Shown piece by piece: positions 17,797-28,628 of a DNA stretch of 64,000 bases (the stretch's first letter is position 1; each line of letters starts with the position of its first letter). The notes under the pieces are model-generated. The model was not told where the DNA came from. It saw nothing but the letters and a program-made list of their open reading frames with translations, and searched no databases. Source of the stretch: JAJDZL01 sp965221175 (lineage in GTDB: Bacteria > Pseudomonadota > Gammaproteobacteria > Arenicellales > JAJDZL01); NCBI GenBank assembly GCA_965221175.1, contig OZ244867.1:1116001-1180000 (forward strand). The letters are read 5' to 3'. Made by a program: the position numbers and the translations under genes.

Positions 17797-20487
17797 TCAG
17801 CTGGCAGCCTTGATCTTTGGTCGCCCCGCCAAACGCTGAAGAACGTATCTCAGTATTCCTCTGTGCTGATAATACTCCCATTCCCTTGGCGTATCGATTC
17901 GTACAATAACTCTGAAGATGTGATGCGATCCGTCATTTCGCGTAGCAACAACTTCAACTTTTTCGACACCTTTTTCAAGTCCGTTGATGTGAAAGACCTC
18001 TTCACCGGTCAACTCCAGCGACTTTCGAGTATCTCCCGGCTGAAATTGCAGCGGCAAAATGCCCATTCCAGCTAGATTGGAGCGATGGATTCTTTCGTAA
18101 CTTTCTACAATTACGGCTTTGACGCCTAACAGAAGCGGACCTTTTGCAGCCCAATCGCGCGATGATCCAGAACCATACTCGGAACCGGCAATAATGATCA
18201 ATGGAGTTTTATCCTGTCGATACCGTACAGAAGCATCGTAGATGGCCATAGTATCCCCGGATGGCATGTGGCGCGTCCATCCTCCCTCGGTCTCTGGCGC
18301 CAGCTCATTGCGCAGTCGTACGTTAGCAAACGTACCCCTAACCATAATCTCATGATTACCTCGTCGTGAACCGTACGAATTGAAATTAGAAGCATGCACG
18401 CCTCCTTCTATCAGATACTGTCCAGCCGGACTGCTGGGCATGATGGCTCCGGCTGGTGAGATATGGTCGGTTGTGACACTGTCACCCAGAACAGCCAGCG
18501 CTCGCGCACCTCGTATGTCTTCCAGTCGCGGGAGAGATCTTGTCATATCCTCAAAGTATGGCGCTTTGCGAATATAGGTTGACGAATCATCCCAGCTGTA
18601 CTGACTTGACTGAACAACTGGTATTTCAGCCCACTTGTCATCGCCCCTGAATACATCCATGTATTTTGAACGAAACAGTTCATCGGTAACAAAACTTGCG
18701 ATTACGCTGTTTATTTCGCTGGTTGATGGCCACAGATCTTTCAGAAATACATTTTTTCCTTCTGCACTGGTTGCAAGTGGGTCTTTGTACAAGTCTACAT
18801 TCATCGATCCTGCCAAAGAGTAGGCAACCACTAGCGGCGGAGATGCCAGAAAATTCATTTTTACGGCCGAATGAACTCGTCCCTCAAAGTTCCGATTACC
18901 GGACAAAACCGAGCTCACGATGAGATCGCCGGATTTGATGCCATTCGCAACTTCCTCCGGCAACGGGCCGCTGTTGCCGATGCAAGTCGTACAACCATAA
19001 CCGACAATTGAAAAACCAAGCTTCTCCAACGGTTCAAGTAAGCCCGAACGTTCAAGGTACTCAGTCACGACCTGTGATCCTGGCGCAAGAGAAGTTTTTA
19101 CCCAGGGTTTTACGTTCAAACCGGCATCAATGGCTTTCTTCGCAAGCAATCCAGCAGCGACAATAACAGCTGGATTGGATGTATTGGTACAACTGGTAAT
19201 GGCAGCTACGACAATATCGCCATCTTTCAACTCTACAGGTTGAGAGTCGATTTCGATATTGACATACTGTTGACCGTTATCTTCAGTTCGAAGCTTCTCG
19301 AGAGTTTCTTGAACGACACTACTGGCATCTCGCAGCAGTAGCCTGTCTTGTGGGCGTTTGGGACCGGCAATGCTCGGTTCAATCTCCGCGAGGTTCAGCT
19401 CTAGCAGTTCGTTGTATCTGGAATCGTCGCTTTGACCTGGTTCTCGGTATAACCCTTGATGACGGGCATAAGCCTCCACCAGCGCCACTCTTCTATCAGA
19501 ACGTCCTGTCAATCGCAGATAGTCCAACGTATTGGAATCAATCGGAAACACCCCGCAAGTCGCACCATACTCCGGCGCCATATTGGATATCGTCGCTTGA
19601 TCTGAAACCGAAAGATGATCCAGTCCATCGCCGAAAAATTCTACGAATTTGCCGACTACACCATGATTTCGTAATAGCTCGACAACAGTCAGTACAAGAT
19701 CAGTTGCCGTAGCGCCTTCCGGCAAAGAACCATACAGTCTGCAACCGACTACACGCGGGAGCAGCATCGCAATCGACTCTCCGAGCATGGCAGCCTCGGC
19801 TTCAATTCCACCGACACCCCAACCCAAAACACCGATTCCGTTGATCATGGTGGTATGCGAATCTGTGCCTACAACTGTATCTGGAAAGGCTGTCAGTTTG
19901 TCGTCTACAGAATGTTCTGAGACTACCGAAGCAAGATATTCAAGATTGACCTGATGCACGATGCCTGTCGAAGGAGGAACTACGCTGAATTGGCTGAATG
20001 AATTTTGTCCCCATCGAAGAAAAGAGTAACGTTCGGTATTTCGCTTGTATTCCAGAATGGAATTGAGATCAACGGCATTGCTGGTACCAAAGTGGTCGAC
20101 CATAACCGAGTGATCGATTACAAGATCAGTACGAATAACCGGATTAATCGCTCTGGAATCGTATCCCATTTCAGCCAATGCATCTCTCATAGATGCCAGA
20201 TCGACAACCGCTGGAACTCCGGTAAAGTCTTGCATCAGTACGCGGGAAGGTGAGAATCCAATCTCCATTTGAGGTGGATTGCTCTCATCCCACTCAGCAA
20301 TTGACAGAATCTGCTCTCGGGTAACGTCTACACCGTTTTCATTCCGAAGTAGATTTTCAAGCAGGACTTTGAGTGAGTAAGGCAGTGAATTGACATTGTA
20401 TCGGTCAGCAAGACGCTGAAGCGAGTAGATGTCGTAGGAACGATTTCCGACTTCAATAGTAGTTCGGGTATTAAAACTGTCTGACAT
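17797..20487 (-). CDS. acnA: Aconitate hydratase AcnA
   Basis: Converts citrate to isocitrate in the TCA cycle using a [4Fe-4S] cluster. At 896 residues it is full-length for the AcnA/IRP1 type. Cluster ligands are visible in AITSCTNTSNP and GYGCTTCIGNSGPL. Other marks are VGTDSHTTMINGIGVLGWGV around 208-227, the swivel-domain motif TTDHISPAGAI and GSEYGSGSSRDWAAKGP near the C-terminus. The protein begins MSDSFNTRTTIEVGNRSYD. It is monocistronic, with its own terminator, and follows hsp20 by 207 nt. Confidence 0.97.
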   Translation of the reverse strand: MSDSFNTRTTIEVGNRSYDIYSLQRLADRYNVNSLPYSLKVLLENLLRNENGVDVTREQILSIAEWDESNPPQMEIGFSPSRVLMQDFTGVPAVVDLASMRDALAEMGYDSRAINPVIRTDLVIDHSVMVDHFGTSNAVDLNSILEYKRNTERYSFLRWGQNSFSQFSVVPPSTGIVHQVNLEYLASVVSEHSVDDKLTAFPDTVVGTDSHTTMINGIGVLGWGVGGIEAEAAMLGESIAMLLPRVVGCRLYGSLPEGATATDLVLTVVELLRNHGVVGKFVEFFGDGLDHLSVSDQATISNMAPEYGATCGVFPIDSNTLDYLRLTGRSDRRVALVEAYARHQGLYREPGQSDDSRYNELLELNLAEIEPSIAGPKRPQDRLLLRDASSVVQETLEKLRTEDNGQQYVNIEIDSQPVELKDGDIVVAAITSCTNTSNPAVIVAAGLLAKKAIDAGLNVKPWVKTSLAPGSQVVTEYLERSGLLEPLEKLGFSIVGYGCTTCIGNSGPLPEEVANGIKSGDLIVSSVLSGNRNFEGRVHSAVKMNFLASPPLVVAYSLAGSMNVDLYKDPLATSAEGKNVFLKDLWPSTSEINSVIASFVTDELFRSKYMDVFRGDDKWAEIPVVQSSQYSWDDSSTYIRKAPYFEDMTRSLPRLEDIRGARALAVLGDSVTTDHISPAGAIMPSSPAGQYLIEGGVHASNFNSYGSRRGNHEIMVRGTFANVRLRNELAPETEGGWTRHMPSGDTMAIYDASVRYRQDKTPLIIIAGSEYGSGSSRDWAAKGPLLLGVKAVIVESYERIHRSNLAGMGILPLQFQPGDTRKSLELTGEEVFHINGLEKGVEKVEVVATRNDGSHHIFRVIVRIDTPREWEYYQHRGILRYVLQRLAGRPKIKAAS

Positions 20488-20694
20488 GCTTTAGAGTATT
20501 CCTTTACTAGATTGGTTCAAACATACTTAAAATGGTTATTGAATACCGAGTTCCAACAGTCAACTTCACGAAAGAGGGGTGCTGAATAACTGCAAACTTC
20601 GACTATCTCAAGTCGCAAATTCGCAAATGTAGAAGATTCGCCGAGCTTCGAGAAATTGCAAGCTCGGCTTGATCTATGATTCTCAGGTAAGCCT

Positions 20695-21135
20695 TCAGTC
20701 AACGCTTATGGAAACTGATTTTTGCTTGTCTGATTTTTTAGGAATCGTCAGTTCCAAGATGCCGTCTTCGTAAGAGGCTGAAATCTTGTCAGTTTGAACG
20801 TTAGAGCGGAACCGAATGCTACGGACATAAGTACCAACTCTTCGCTCATGTTGTACCCAGTGTCCCTGCTCATGCGGCACCCGGTCAACATCCGCGTTGA
20901 TTGTGAGCGTTCCATCAGAAAAAGAAATTTTCAAGTTATCTTTGCCGACACCCGGCATTTCAATACTTGCGTAGTAAGCCGAGTTATCTTCGTAAATATC
21001 AACCGCTGGCGTAAGTTCGCTAGTTGATTCGTGTTGAGCGCCGGGTTTTGCACCTAGCAACTGTTGAAATAAATTATTGGGGTCGTCAGGGTATATGTAA
21101 TACCCACCAAACGGTGAAGCCAATTTCTGTACCAT
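20695..21135 (-). CDS. Small heat-shock protein, Hsp20/alpha-crystallin family
   Basis: A 146-residue ATP-independent chaperone that holds unfolding proteins. The alpha-crystallin domain spans about residues 43-140, with SIEMPGVGKDNLKISFSDGTL, the R-x-x-R-S-I-R-F strand and the closing A-x-x-x-x-G-I-L motif (ASYEDGILELTIPKK). The N-terminal arm is short, GGYYIYPDDPNNLF. No clear sigma-32 promoter was found; a TATAAT on the minus strand at 21250-21255 is the best -10 candidate. Confidence 0.93.
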   Translation of the reverse strand: MVQKLASPFGGYYIYPDDPNNLFQQLLGAKPGAQHESTSELTPAVDIYEDNSAYYASIEMPGVGKDNLKISFSDGTLTINADVDRVPHEQGHWVQHERRVGTYVRSIRFRSNVQTDKISASYEDGILELTIPKKSDKQKSVSISVD

Positions 21136-21448
21136 GGGGCACCTCTGCTTTTTAATGTTCTATTGAAAATCAAATGATGAAACTTCAGTTTCTAAACTAG
21201 TGAACTACTAAGAATTGTTGTAAGTGCATCATCAGAAATTACACTGTCCATTATAAGCAACGCACTAGTGGAAAGAGTTGAAAATTGCCAAATAGACCAG
21301 ACGCCAATTCGAGTTTTTTCTCTTTTCAAAGTACAAGAATCATGCACTCGAATGGAAACAGATTTAATAGGGTAGTTGGACAACTGAATTAGGGTGGAGA
21401 ATCATTCGAAGGAATAATGTTCTTCCCATAAGGAACTGTAACAAGCAT
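21136..21448. other. Gene-free stretch upstream of hsp20
   Basis: No gene seen. The minus strand has a TATAAT at 21250-21255, preceded by TTGC, that could serve hsp20, although the -35 is unclear. A short palindrome GAAACTTCAGTTTC at 21179-21192 lies in the transcribed leader and might fold, but I cannot tell if it acts as a thermometer. Confidence 0.4.
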
Positions 21449-23488
21449 TCAATTTTCATTCGAATCTGCATTGGACAGTAAATCGGTAAATTCGGCTTCT
21501 TCGAGAATCACAACGCCCAAGTCTCTTGCCTTGTCGGCTTTGCTGCCCGGACTCTCTCCCAATACGACATAATCAGTATTTTTCGACACACTCGAAACTA
21601 CAGTCGCTCCATGCCCTTCCAGCTTAATTTTGGCTTCTGTTCTCGGCATTGAACTCAGGGTGCCAGTGAGTACGAACTTTTTACCTGCCAGTGGCGCATC
21701 CACGACCGCTTGTGGATCGACTGGCGCAGTTTCTTGAACCTGTACTCCTCGTTCAAGCAATCGACCAATGATGCCGCGATTGCGTTCCTGTTGAAAAAAA
21801 TCGAATATGCTTTTCGCTCCGATTGGTCCAATATCGCGAATTTCGCCCAACTCTTCGATGCTCGCCGACATAACTCTCTCCAGACTCCCAAATCGCTTGG
21901 CAAGTGTCGCGGCGGTCGATTCGCCGACCAATGGAATACCGAGTGCGATCAGAAACTTCGGTAACGTAGCCTGTTTGCTTTTTTCAATTGCCTTCAGCAG
22001 ATTCTTTGCTGACTTCTCCCCCATTCGATCAAGCTCACTTGTCTGGGATTCAGTCAGACTGTATAAATCCGCTATATTTTCGATTAGAGATTTGTCAACA
22101 AGTTGCTCCACAATTCCGGATCCCAAACCCTCAATATCCAGTGCTGTTCTTGAGCCGAAATACCAGATTCCTCTCTTAATTTGCGCTGAACAGACCAAGC
22201 TCCCAGTACATCGCGAAACCGCAGCATCCTCATCGCGTACGATCGGCGACCCGCACACGGGACATACTACCGGGAACGCAAATTCCTGGCTGTTGTCAGA
22301 GCGTTGCTCCATAACTACGGAAACAACTTCTGGAATAACATCGCCAGCTCGTCGAATGATTACGGTATCACCTACCCTGATATCCTGACGTCTGATTTCA
22401 TCTTCATTGTGCAACGTAGCATTTGACACTGTAACGCCAGCGACTTCAACCGGTTCAAGTCGCGCCACTGGTGACACCGCCCCGGTACGCCCGATTTGAA
22501 TGCCAATATCCAACAATACGGTAGTTACCTCTTGTGCTGGAAACTTATGTGCAACAGCCCATCGCGGAGCCCGTGTGACAAATCCGATTTTTTCCTGCTC
22601 AGCCAGACTATTGACTTTGTACACCACTCCATCAATGTCGTAGTCAAGCTTTTCTCTATTCTCAAGCAGTTCCTGACGAATCTCCATACACTCTTTGATT
22701 CCACTTACAACCCTTGCGGAAGTCACCTTGAATCCCCATTCCTTCAATCGCTCAATCTGTTCAAACTGAGACTTTGGAAAGAGTTCGCCTTCGCATCGAA
22801 CGACAGAATATAACATCGCTTCAAGCGGTCGTGAACTCGTAACCTTCGGGTTAAGTTGTCGCAGGCTCCCAGCAGCAGCATTTCGCGGATTCATGTAGGT
22901 CTTGCCTCCGGATTTATTTTGCTGTTCATTCAGTTTCCTGAAACCTGTTCGGGTCATGTAGACTTCACCGCGAACTTCAAGCAGGGATGGCACATTATTC
23001 GTTCGAAGTTCCAAAGGCACACTTCGGATGGTGCGGACGTTTCCAGTGACGTTCTCTCCTAATTCACCATCGCCTCTTGTACTGCCAAGCACCAGTTTTC
23101 CCTGCTCATAGACAAAACTGATTGCTAAACCGTCGATTTTTGGTTCAACAATGTACTCAACCGGATCCACATCAATCAGTTCCCGAATACGCCGATCAAA
23201 GTCGCCAGCTTCGGTATTGTCAAATACATTATTGAGAGAAAGCATGGGGACAGCATGACGGACTTCTGCAAAGGAATTATCTGACTTGGAACCAACTCTG
23301 CGAGTTGGAGAGCTATCGCTCAAACACTCAGGATGAAGCTCTTCAAGTTTGACGAGTTCGAGGAATAACTGATCGAATTCCCGATCTGGAATGCTAGGTT
23401 GATCCAGTACGTAGTATGCGTAATTGTGCTGATTGATCTGTTGCCGAAGGAACTCGATTTGCTGTCGAGTTTTATTTTCCTGATCCAT
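21449..23488 (-). CDS. ligA: NAD-dependent DNA ligase LigA
   Basis: Seals nicks in DNA using NAD+. At 679 residues it is full-length. Active-site Lys117 lies in EPKIDGLAIS, and the adenylation domain also shows STRGDGELGENVTGNVRTI. Next come the OB fold, a four-Cys zinc finger (CPVCGSPI with CTGSLVCSAQ), helix-hairpin-helix repeats and a C-terminal BRCT domain from about 600 (GKKFVLTGTLSSMPR). It starts 3 nt after zipA and ends the smc-zipA-ligA operon. Confidence 0.97.
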   Translation of the reverse strand: MDQENKTRQQIEFLRQQINQHNYAYYVLDQPSIPDREFDQLFLELVKLEELHPECLSDSSPTRRVGSKSDNSFAEVRHAVPMLSLNNVFDNTEAGDFDRRIRELIDVDPVEYIVEPKIDGLAISFVYEQGKLVLGSTRGDGELGENVTGNVRTIRSVPLELRTNNVPSLLEVRGEVYMTRTGFRKLNEQQNKSGGKTYMNPRNAAAGSLRQLNPKVTSSRPLEAMLYSVVRCEGELFPKSQFEQIERLKEWGFKVTSARVVSGIKECMEIRQELLENREKLDYDIDGVVYKVNSLAEQEKIGFVTRAPRWAVAHKFPAQEVTTVLLDIGIQIGRTGAVSPVARLEPVEVAGVTVSNATLHNEDEIRRQDIRVGDTVIIRRAGDVIPEVVSVVMEQRSDNSQEFAFPVVCPVCGSPIVRDEDAAVSRCTGSLVCSAQIKRGIWYFGSRTALDIEGLGSGIVEQLVDKSLIENIADLYSLTESQTSELDRMGEKSAKNLLKAIEKSKQATLPKFLIALGIPLVGESTAATLAKRFGSLERVMSASIEELGEIRDIGPIGAKSIFDFFQQERNRGIIGRLLERGVQVQETAPVDPQAVVDAPLAGKKFVLTGTLSSMPRTEAKIKLEGHGATVVSSVSKNTDYVVLGESPGSKADKARDLGVVILEEAEFTDLLSNADSNEN

Positions 23489-23491
23489 ATT

Positions 23492-25015
23492 CTATCGTTC
23501 GGGTTTGAACGATACAACGCCCTGCAATTGTGACCAATGATTCAACCGTTCTTGGGTGTCGAACAGTCGTGAGGCAACATCACCCCCGGGTGTTATTCCA
23601 CACGCTTTCAAATCAACCACGAACTGGTCAATCAGTGATTGAATGGTGGCAATGGACTTGCTGTCTACAGGATTGTGATTCTGATCCACTAGTTTGACAG
23701 CAAGTCGGTCTGTAATTTCGTGAGCGACGTCAACCATCCCGTCAAATGCTTTACGAGGATTTTTTGCGCAGGCCAGATTGGAAAAAATAACTAGAGTCCG
23801 TATGTCAGGTTCTTGACCAAGTTCCTTGGCTAGCAAGACATTCGTCTCATTCATGGGCACGATGCTAAATAGTGGCTGTGCTGTAGGAGACTCGGAGTCC
23901 ATCTTGTCATAAATTGAAGATCCGCTACGTCGCTTGAGCCCATATTCACGTGCGAGATAGCTCATGCTTTTTTCTGAGATCTTTCCATTATGGTCAGATT
24001 TGAGAATCAGAATTGCTTGAAGATCCAAAGCCCCTATCTGTTCATTCAGTGCTCTTGCTGCGCCGAGCACTGTTTCGATGGTCAAAGACAGGTAGTACTT
24101 TCGAGAAAGTGCCGCGGCAACGTCTTCAACCATATTGGAAAACTGCCACCAATCCCGTTCAGAAACAGTCTCTCCTTTGTGCACTAGTTGCATAGTGAAA
24201 ATCAGATCAGAGTAACGCGCTGCCACTCGATCATCTTCCAGATTATTCCACTTGCCAGTGTTAACATCGAGGCCAATCAATGAATGAGGACGTTTAATTT
24301 TGACAGCAAGGCTCCTGTAAATTGCCAATACATCCATGCGTTTCGCTGGACCATTGTTTTCCGGAAGCCATCCGACTACATCAATTTGCCGATCATCGCT
24401 CCCACGAAAATCAGGAAAACTAACACCAAATTCAAGTTCAGACTGTAATGGTGTCGTCTCAACCTCATCTCTCGAATCATCTTCCTGCTCTGAATTCCTG
24501 CCGTAATTTACAGGAATTTTTATTTCCGTTTTGGGTACAAACTGAACCGGTTCGATATAAGGTTCGGTGAATTTCGTTTCGCTTTCTTCAGCTAAATCAA
24601 TCTCTGATTCATCCATTGGCTCATCGGCCTCAAAGGGTTCAGCGGCAACGGATTCTCCAACCACTTCCCTGTGTCCAGCATCGGTCTGATCCTCTGTTTC
24701 TCCAGTTTCCTCGAACTCAAAATCTGGTTCAAGCTCGACTCCTTCCACTTCTGAATCAAAATAATGGTCTGATGAAGACTCGCCATCGTCATTTTCACGG
24801 TCTCCATCTACCTGAATCACAGGCCCCAATATCACTCCGTCGTGAATTTCGCCTCGTGGCGAATGTTGTGGCAGAATCACTTCATTACCGGTTGTGCGAA
24901 AGATTCTCCGGCTGTCTGATGATTGGCCGAAAAGGGAATATTTGAGATGCTTCCTGATATACCAGAAAATCAGCAAAACTAGAAGAATGGACCCCAGGAT
25001 GATTGTGAATTGCAT
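23492..25015 (-). CDS. zipA: Cell division protein ZipA
   Basis: Bitopic inner-membrane protein that anchors FtsZ to the membrane. Residues 1-22 form the N-terminal membrane helix (TIILGSILLVLLIFWYI). A long acidic linker follows (about 60-250, rich in Glu, Asp and Ser), then the C-terminal FtsZ-binding domain from about 260 (LIGLDVNTGKWNNLEDD onward). At 507 residues it is clearly longer than the 328 of E. coli, mainly through the linker. Position between smc and ligA supports the call. Its ATG overlaps the smc stop by one base (TAATG). Confidence 0.9.
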   Translation of the reverse strand: MQFTIILGSILLVLLIFWYIRKHLKYSLFGQSSDSRRIFRTTGNEVILPQHSPRGEIHDGVILGPVIQVDGDRENDDGESSSDHYFDSEVEGVELEPDFEFEETGETEDQTDAGHREVVGESVAAEPFEADEPMDESEIDLAEESETKFTEPYIEPVQFVPKTEIKIPVNYGRNSEQEDDSRDEVETTPLQSELEFGVSFPDFRGSDDRQIDVVGWLPENNGPAKRMDVLAIYRSLAVKIKRPHSLIGLDVNTGKWNNLEDDRVAARYSDLIFTMQLVHKGETVSERDWWQFSNMVEDVAAALSRKYYLSLTIETVLGAARALNEQIGALDLQAILILKSDHNGKISEKSMSYLAREYGLKRRSGSSIYDKMDSESPTAQPLFSIVPMNETNVLLAKELGQEPDIRTLVIFSNLACAKNPRKAFDGMVDVAHEITDRLAVKLVDQNHNPVDSKSIATIQSLIDQFVVDLKACGITPGGDVASRLFDTQERLNHWSQLQGVVSFKPER

Positions 25016-28000
25016 TATGCTGCGTACTCCTGAGCTTCCTGTAGATCAACTGACAAGATTCTTGACACGTTGGGTTCTGGCATTGTCACACCAATCAGTG
25101 AGTCAACCGACTCCATGGTAATCTTGTTATGTGTGATCAATACTAGTTGGGTCGTATCGGCAAGATTTCTCAGACTGTCGCACAATCGATAGACATTGTC
25201 ATCATCCAGCGGCGCATCAATTTCATCCAGCAGGCACACAGGCGACGGATTCAAATGGAAGAAAGACAACAGCAAGGCAACCGCAGTCAATGCCTTTTCA
25301 CCACCGGACAGTGATTGAATGTTGTGTATGCGTTTGCCTTTTGGACGAGCAAAAATTCGAAGTCCAGAATCTTCAGGATACTCTCCGATCAATTCAAGGT
25401 GCCCGCTGCCCCCACCAAACAGCAGTGGCAAAAGTCTTTGGTATTCAGAATTTACCATGCTAAAGGTTTCAATGTACTGTTCGCGGGATTCATTGTCAAT
25501 TCTGGCAATGGTGCTGCGCAATGTTTCTACTGCCCGTGTCAAATCGTCATGCTGACTATCCATGTATTCCTTGCGCTGACTTTCTTGCTCAAACTGCTCC
25601 ACTGCAATCAGATTGATCGCTCCCGTGTTATCGATTCTTCCAAGCAGTTTTTCTAACTGCTGCGTGCCGGCTTCGTAATCGAACTCCTCATCAATGGCGG
25701 ATAGTTCTTTGTCAGGCGAAAAATCCAGGTCTTCCACTTTTTGAGCTGTCTCCTTCGCTTGCACAGTCAATTTTCCAATCTCAACTTTCTGGTCCTGCAA
25801 TCGATTATTGATCTCCTCAACCGACAACTGATGCTGCAGACGCTGTTCGTCCAATTTCTTGTAGTTCATTTCCGAGTCATCCGCTTCGCTGCGCGCTTTC
25901 GACAGTTTCTCTTCGCAAATTCGACTCTCAACAACGTATTGTTCCAATTTCTGTTTGAGTTCAGCCGTTGGATCGTCCGTGCTGGACATTTTCTCTTGCA
26001 GGTGGGCCCTCTCTTCCTGAATTCGAACCAACCGTCGCCGCAAATCCTCAAGAGATGTTCGGAATAATTCCTGGTCAGACTCATGTTTTTGAGCTTCCAG
26101 TTCAAGCTGATGCCTGACAGCGACTACTTCGTTGACCGAATCCTGATTTTCTTTCAGGTCGTTCTGCCTGACCCTGGACTGCCGACTTTGTTCCGATTTT
26201 TTCCGCTCAATCGCGTTGTATGCTTCTGTTTCAACCTCAACCTGTTGCGCAAGTTCCTGTTGTTCCGCATTTGCTTTATCTTTGATATCGTTTAGCTGCT
26301 GGATCTGACTGCGCACTTGCTCCAATTTTTCAACAGAGCGAATTTCACATGAATGAAGCTCTCCAAGCTCTTCTCGAACACTTGCAACCATTCCAGAACT
26401 CTCAGCCAGCTGTACACGTAATTGCATAAGCCTGGATTCAAGTTGCGTAACGGCTTCTCTATTCTCTGAAATCTGATGTCGCTTCTGCTGCTGGCGTTCT
26501 TCAGTCCGCTCAACTTGCTTGCGAAATTTTCGTACCAGATTGACCGTTTCCAGTACACCCGTGGAAGCTTCATCGTTAATCGCTGGCGAAAACCAGTTCG
26601 GTCCCAGCATCGCACCTTCGGCGGTGACAACACACTCGTTTTCACTCAAATTCAGTCGCATTGAAAGAGCTTCAGCCAGAGAATTCGCTGCATAAGCTCC
26701 GGCAAGCATACTTTCGACTACCTCACCCTCGCTATCCACAAAATTTGCCAGTACTGATGGCTTGTCCTTCAAATCGCCGGATAGCTGGCTTCCTTCAACA
26801 AAATACATCCGGGAAGGAAAAGAATCACCGTTGATTCTGGAAACGACTTGCTCGATGTTTTCTACCACAACGGCGGACAGCTTGTCTCCCAATACTCGAT
26901 CAATCGCTCGCTCCCAACCTTCTTGCACGCTCACCTTTGTAGAAATTCGGTGTCCATTTCCCGATCCCATATCCATCATCCACTGCACGGCAGCTTCGCT
27001 TTCATCAAATTCAGACAGACTGCGTTCCAAAGTTTTCAGTTTTACTTGTGCTTCCTGTGCATCGTCCCGCATTCGCTCTAATTCTTCGACAAATTGATCG
27101 CCTTGAATGCGTTTGCCTGAAAGCGAGGATTCAACTTGTTCAATCTCGCTCTTCAGTTTCTCAGTAACTCCGGAAAGCTCCGCAATTCGCAACTGTAACG
27201 GTTCGGTTAAATCAATCTCAATTGTAGATTCGATTTGCTGCAGTTCCGACTCGAGCTCTGCAATGGTACTGTCTGCAGCCGACTGTCTGCGTTGGGACTC
27301 TTCAAGACCAGCCAATGCTGCTTCTCTTCGTCGAATTGCGTCGACAACCTGCTGATCAATCTGTTCCAAGTTGTTCTGAGAAGCTTCCAGGTCCTGTTCC
27401 GACTTCACCAGAACCTCTTGCTTCTGCTTCAAGTTGTCCGAAGCTTCATGAATTAGAGTTTGGAGCCTGTCAAATTCTACGGACGAAGAATTCTCTTTTT
27501 GCTGCAAGTCAAGAATCGATTCTTCCATCTGAGAGATCTCTTCGTTCCTGATTTCGAGATTGTGTCGGGTGCTCTCCATCGCCTCGCGGCTTTCCTTGAC
27601 CTGTCGGTCGAGGTTGGAGATTTCGGCATTAACACGATAGTGTTCCATCTGTAACTGGTTTACTTTCGTTTGCAGTTCCAGCTGACCCTTTCGAGCGCTC
27701 TCCAGGTCCGCTTCAGCAGACCTGACAAGTGATAGTCTCTTCTGCTTTTCAACATCAAGCTTAAGCATGCCAATTTCAATTGAGGCGATTCGCTCTCTTA
27801 GATGCCCCCATTCCACAGCTAACAGCTGCGCCCGCAGAGCGTCCGCTCTTTCTTTCAGTTTCCTGTATCGGCGAGCCTGATCAGCCTGATACTTCAACTG
27901 ACGAATACGCTGAGCCACCTCGGCACGCATGTCATCCAAGCGTTCAAGGTTGTCCTGCGTCCTTTTCAACTTGAGCAGCGTTTCGTGGCGTTTTTCGCGA

Positions 28001-28518
28001 AATCTTGAAACCCCGGAAGCTTCTTCGATGTACGAGCTGAGTTCCTCTGGTTTTCCTTCTACGATCCGGCTAATCATGCCTTGCTCGATTATGGAGTACG
28101 ATCTTGGACCGAATCCTGTTCCGAGAAACAATTCACGCACATCACGGCGGCGGGTGCGGGTACCGTTAATAAAATACTCAGAAATTCCATCCCGAGTCGC
28201 CGTTCGGCGAATGGATATTTCCGCATATTTCGACCATTGGCCAGGGCAGCGACTCAGAGTGTTGTCGAACAGCAGTTCTACGCTTGCTCGACCCGCTGGT
28301 TTGCGTTGAGCCGAACCGTTGAAAATGACGTCATCCAGCGTGTCACCGCGCAGACTTTTGGCGGAAGACTCTCCCGACACCCATCGCATCGCATCGATTA
28401 CATTGGATTTTCCTGACCCGTTGGGGCCAACAATGCCTGAAAATGACCTAGGCACATGAATGGTTACCGGATCAGCAAATGATTTGAAACCGGCTATTTT
28501 GATTCTCTTGAGCTGCAA
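25015..28518 (-). CDS. smc: Chromosome segregation ATPase SMC
   Basis: Core of the condensin-like complex that organises the chromosome. At 1167 residues it has the full layout: Walker A GPNGSGKS at 31-38, two long coiled coils (about 170-490 and 660-1000), a hinge near 500-650 and a C-terminal head with the signature LSGGEKALTAVALLLS and Walker B VCLLDEIDAPLDD. The opening MQLKRIKIAGFKSFADPV is typical. First gene of smc-zipA-ligA. ScpA/ScpB are not in the window. Confidence 0.97.
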   Translation of the reverse strand: MQLKRIKIAGFKSFADPVTIHVPRSFSGIVGPNGSGKSNVIDAMRWVSGESSAKSLRGDTLDDVIFNGSAQRKPAGRASVELLFDNTLSRCPGQWSKYAEISIRRTATRDGISEYFINGTRTRRRDVRELFLGTGFGPRSYSIIEQGMISRIVEGKPEELSSYIEEASGVSRFREKRHETLLKLKRTQDNLERLDDMRAEVAQRIRQLKYQADQARRYRKLKERADALRAQLLAVEWGHLRERIASIEIGMLKLDVEKQKRLSLVRSAEADLESARKGQLELQTKVNQLQMEHYRVNAEISNLDRQVKESREAMESTRHNLEIRNEEISQMEESILDLQQKENSSSVEFDRLQTLIHEASDNLKQKQEVLVKSEQDLEASQNNLEQIDQQVVDAIRRREAALAGLEESQRRQSAADSTIAELESELQQIESTIEIDLTEPLQLRIAELSGVTEKLKSEIEQVESSLSGKRIQGDQFVEELERMRDDAQEAQVKLKTLERSLSEFDESEAAVQWMMDMGSGNGHRISTKVSVQEGWERAIDRVLGDKLSAVVVENIEQVVSRINGDSFPSRMYFVEGSQLSGDLKDKPSVLANFVDSEGEVVESMLAGAYAANSLAEALSMRLNLSENECVVTAEGAMLGPNWFSPAINDEASTGVLETVNLVRKFRKQVERTEERQQQKRHQISENREAVTQLESRLMQLRVQLAESSGMVASVREELGELHSCEIRSVEKLEQVRSQIQQLNDIKDKANAEQQELAQQVEVETEAYNAIERKKSEQSRQSRVRQNDLKENQDSVNEVVAVRHQLELEAQKHESDQELFRTSLEDLRRRLVRIQEERAHLQEKMSSTDDPTAELKQKLEQYVVESRICEEKLSKARSEADDSEMNYKKLDEQRLQHQLSVEEINNRLQDQKVEIGKLTVQAKETAQKVEDLDFSPDKELSAIDEEFDYEAGTQQLEKLLGRIDNTGAINLIAVEQFEQESQRKEYMDSQHDDLTRAVETLRSTIARIDNESREQYIETFSMVNSEYQRLLPLLFGGGSGHLELIGEYPEDSGLRIFARPKGKRIHNIQSLSGGEKALTAVALLLSFFHLNPSPVCLLDEIDAPLDDDNVYRLCDSLRNLADTTQLVLITHNKITMESVDSLIGVTMPEPNVSRILSVDLQEAQEYAA

Positions 28519-28628
28519 TGAATTTTACGTCCTAAAAAAGATTACACCAACCTCTAAATGTCTTCCGACACTTAGAATGCCATTGTTCATCTGCGCGAAA
28601 CGAAACCTGTTTCGCACTCAATCTGTAT

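Noticed and set aside
17521..18075. 184-codon plus-strand frame near acnA
   Set aside because: Half of it is antisense to acnA and it shows no family features or ribosome site.
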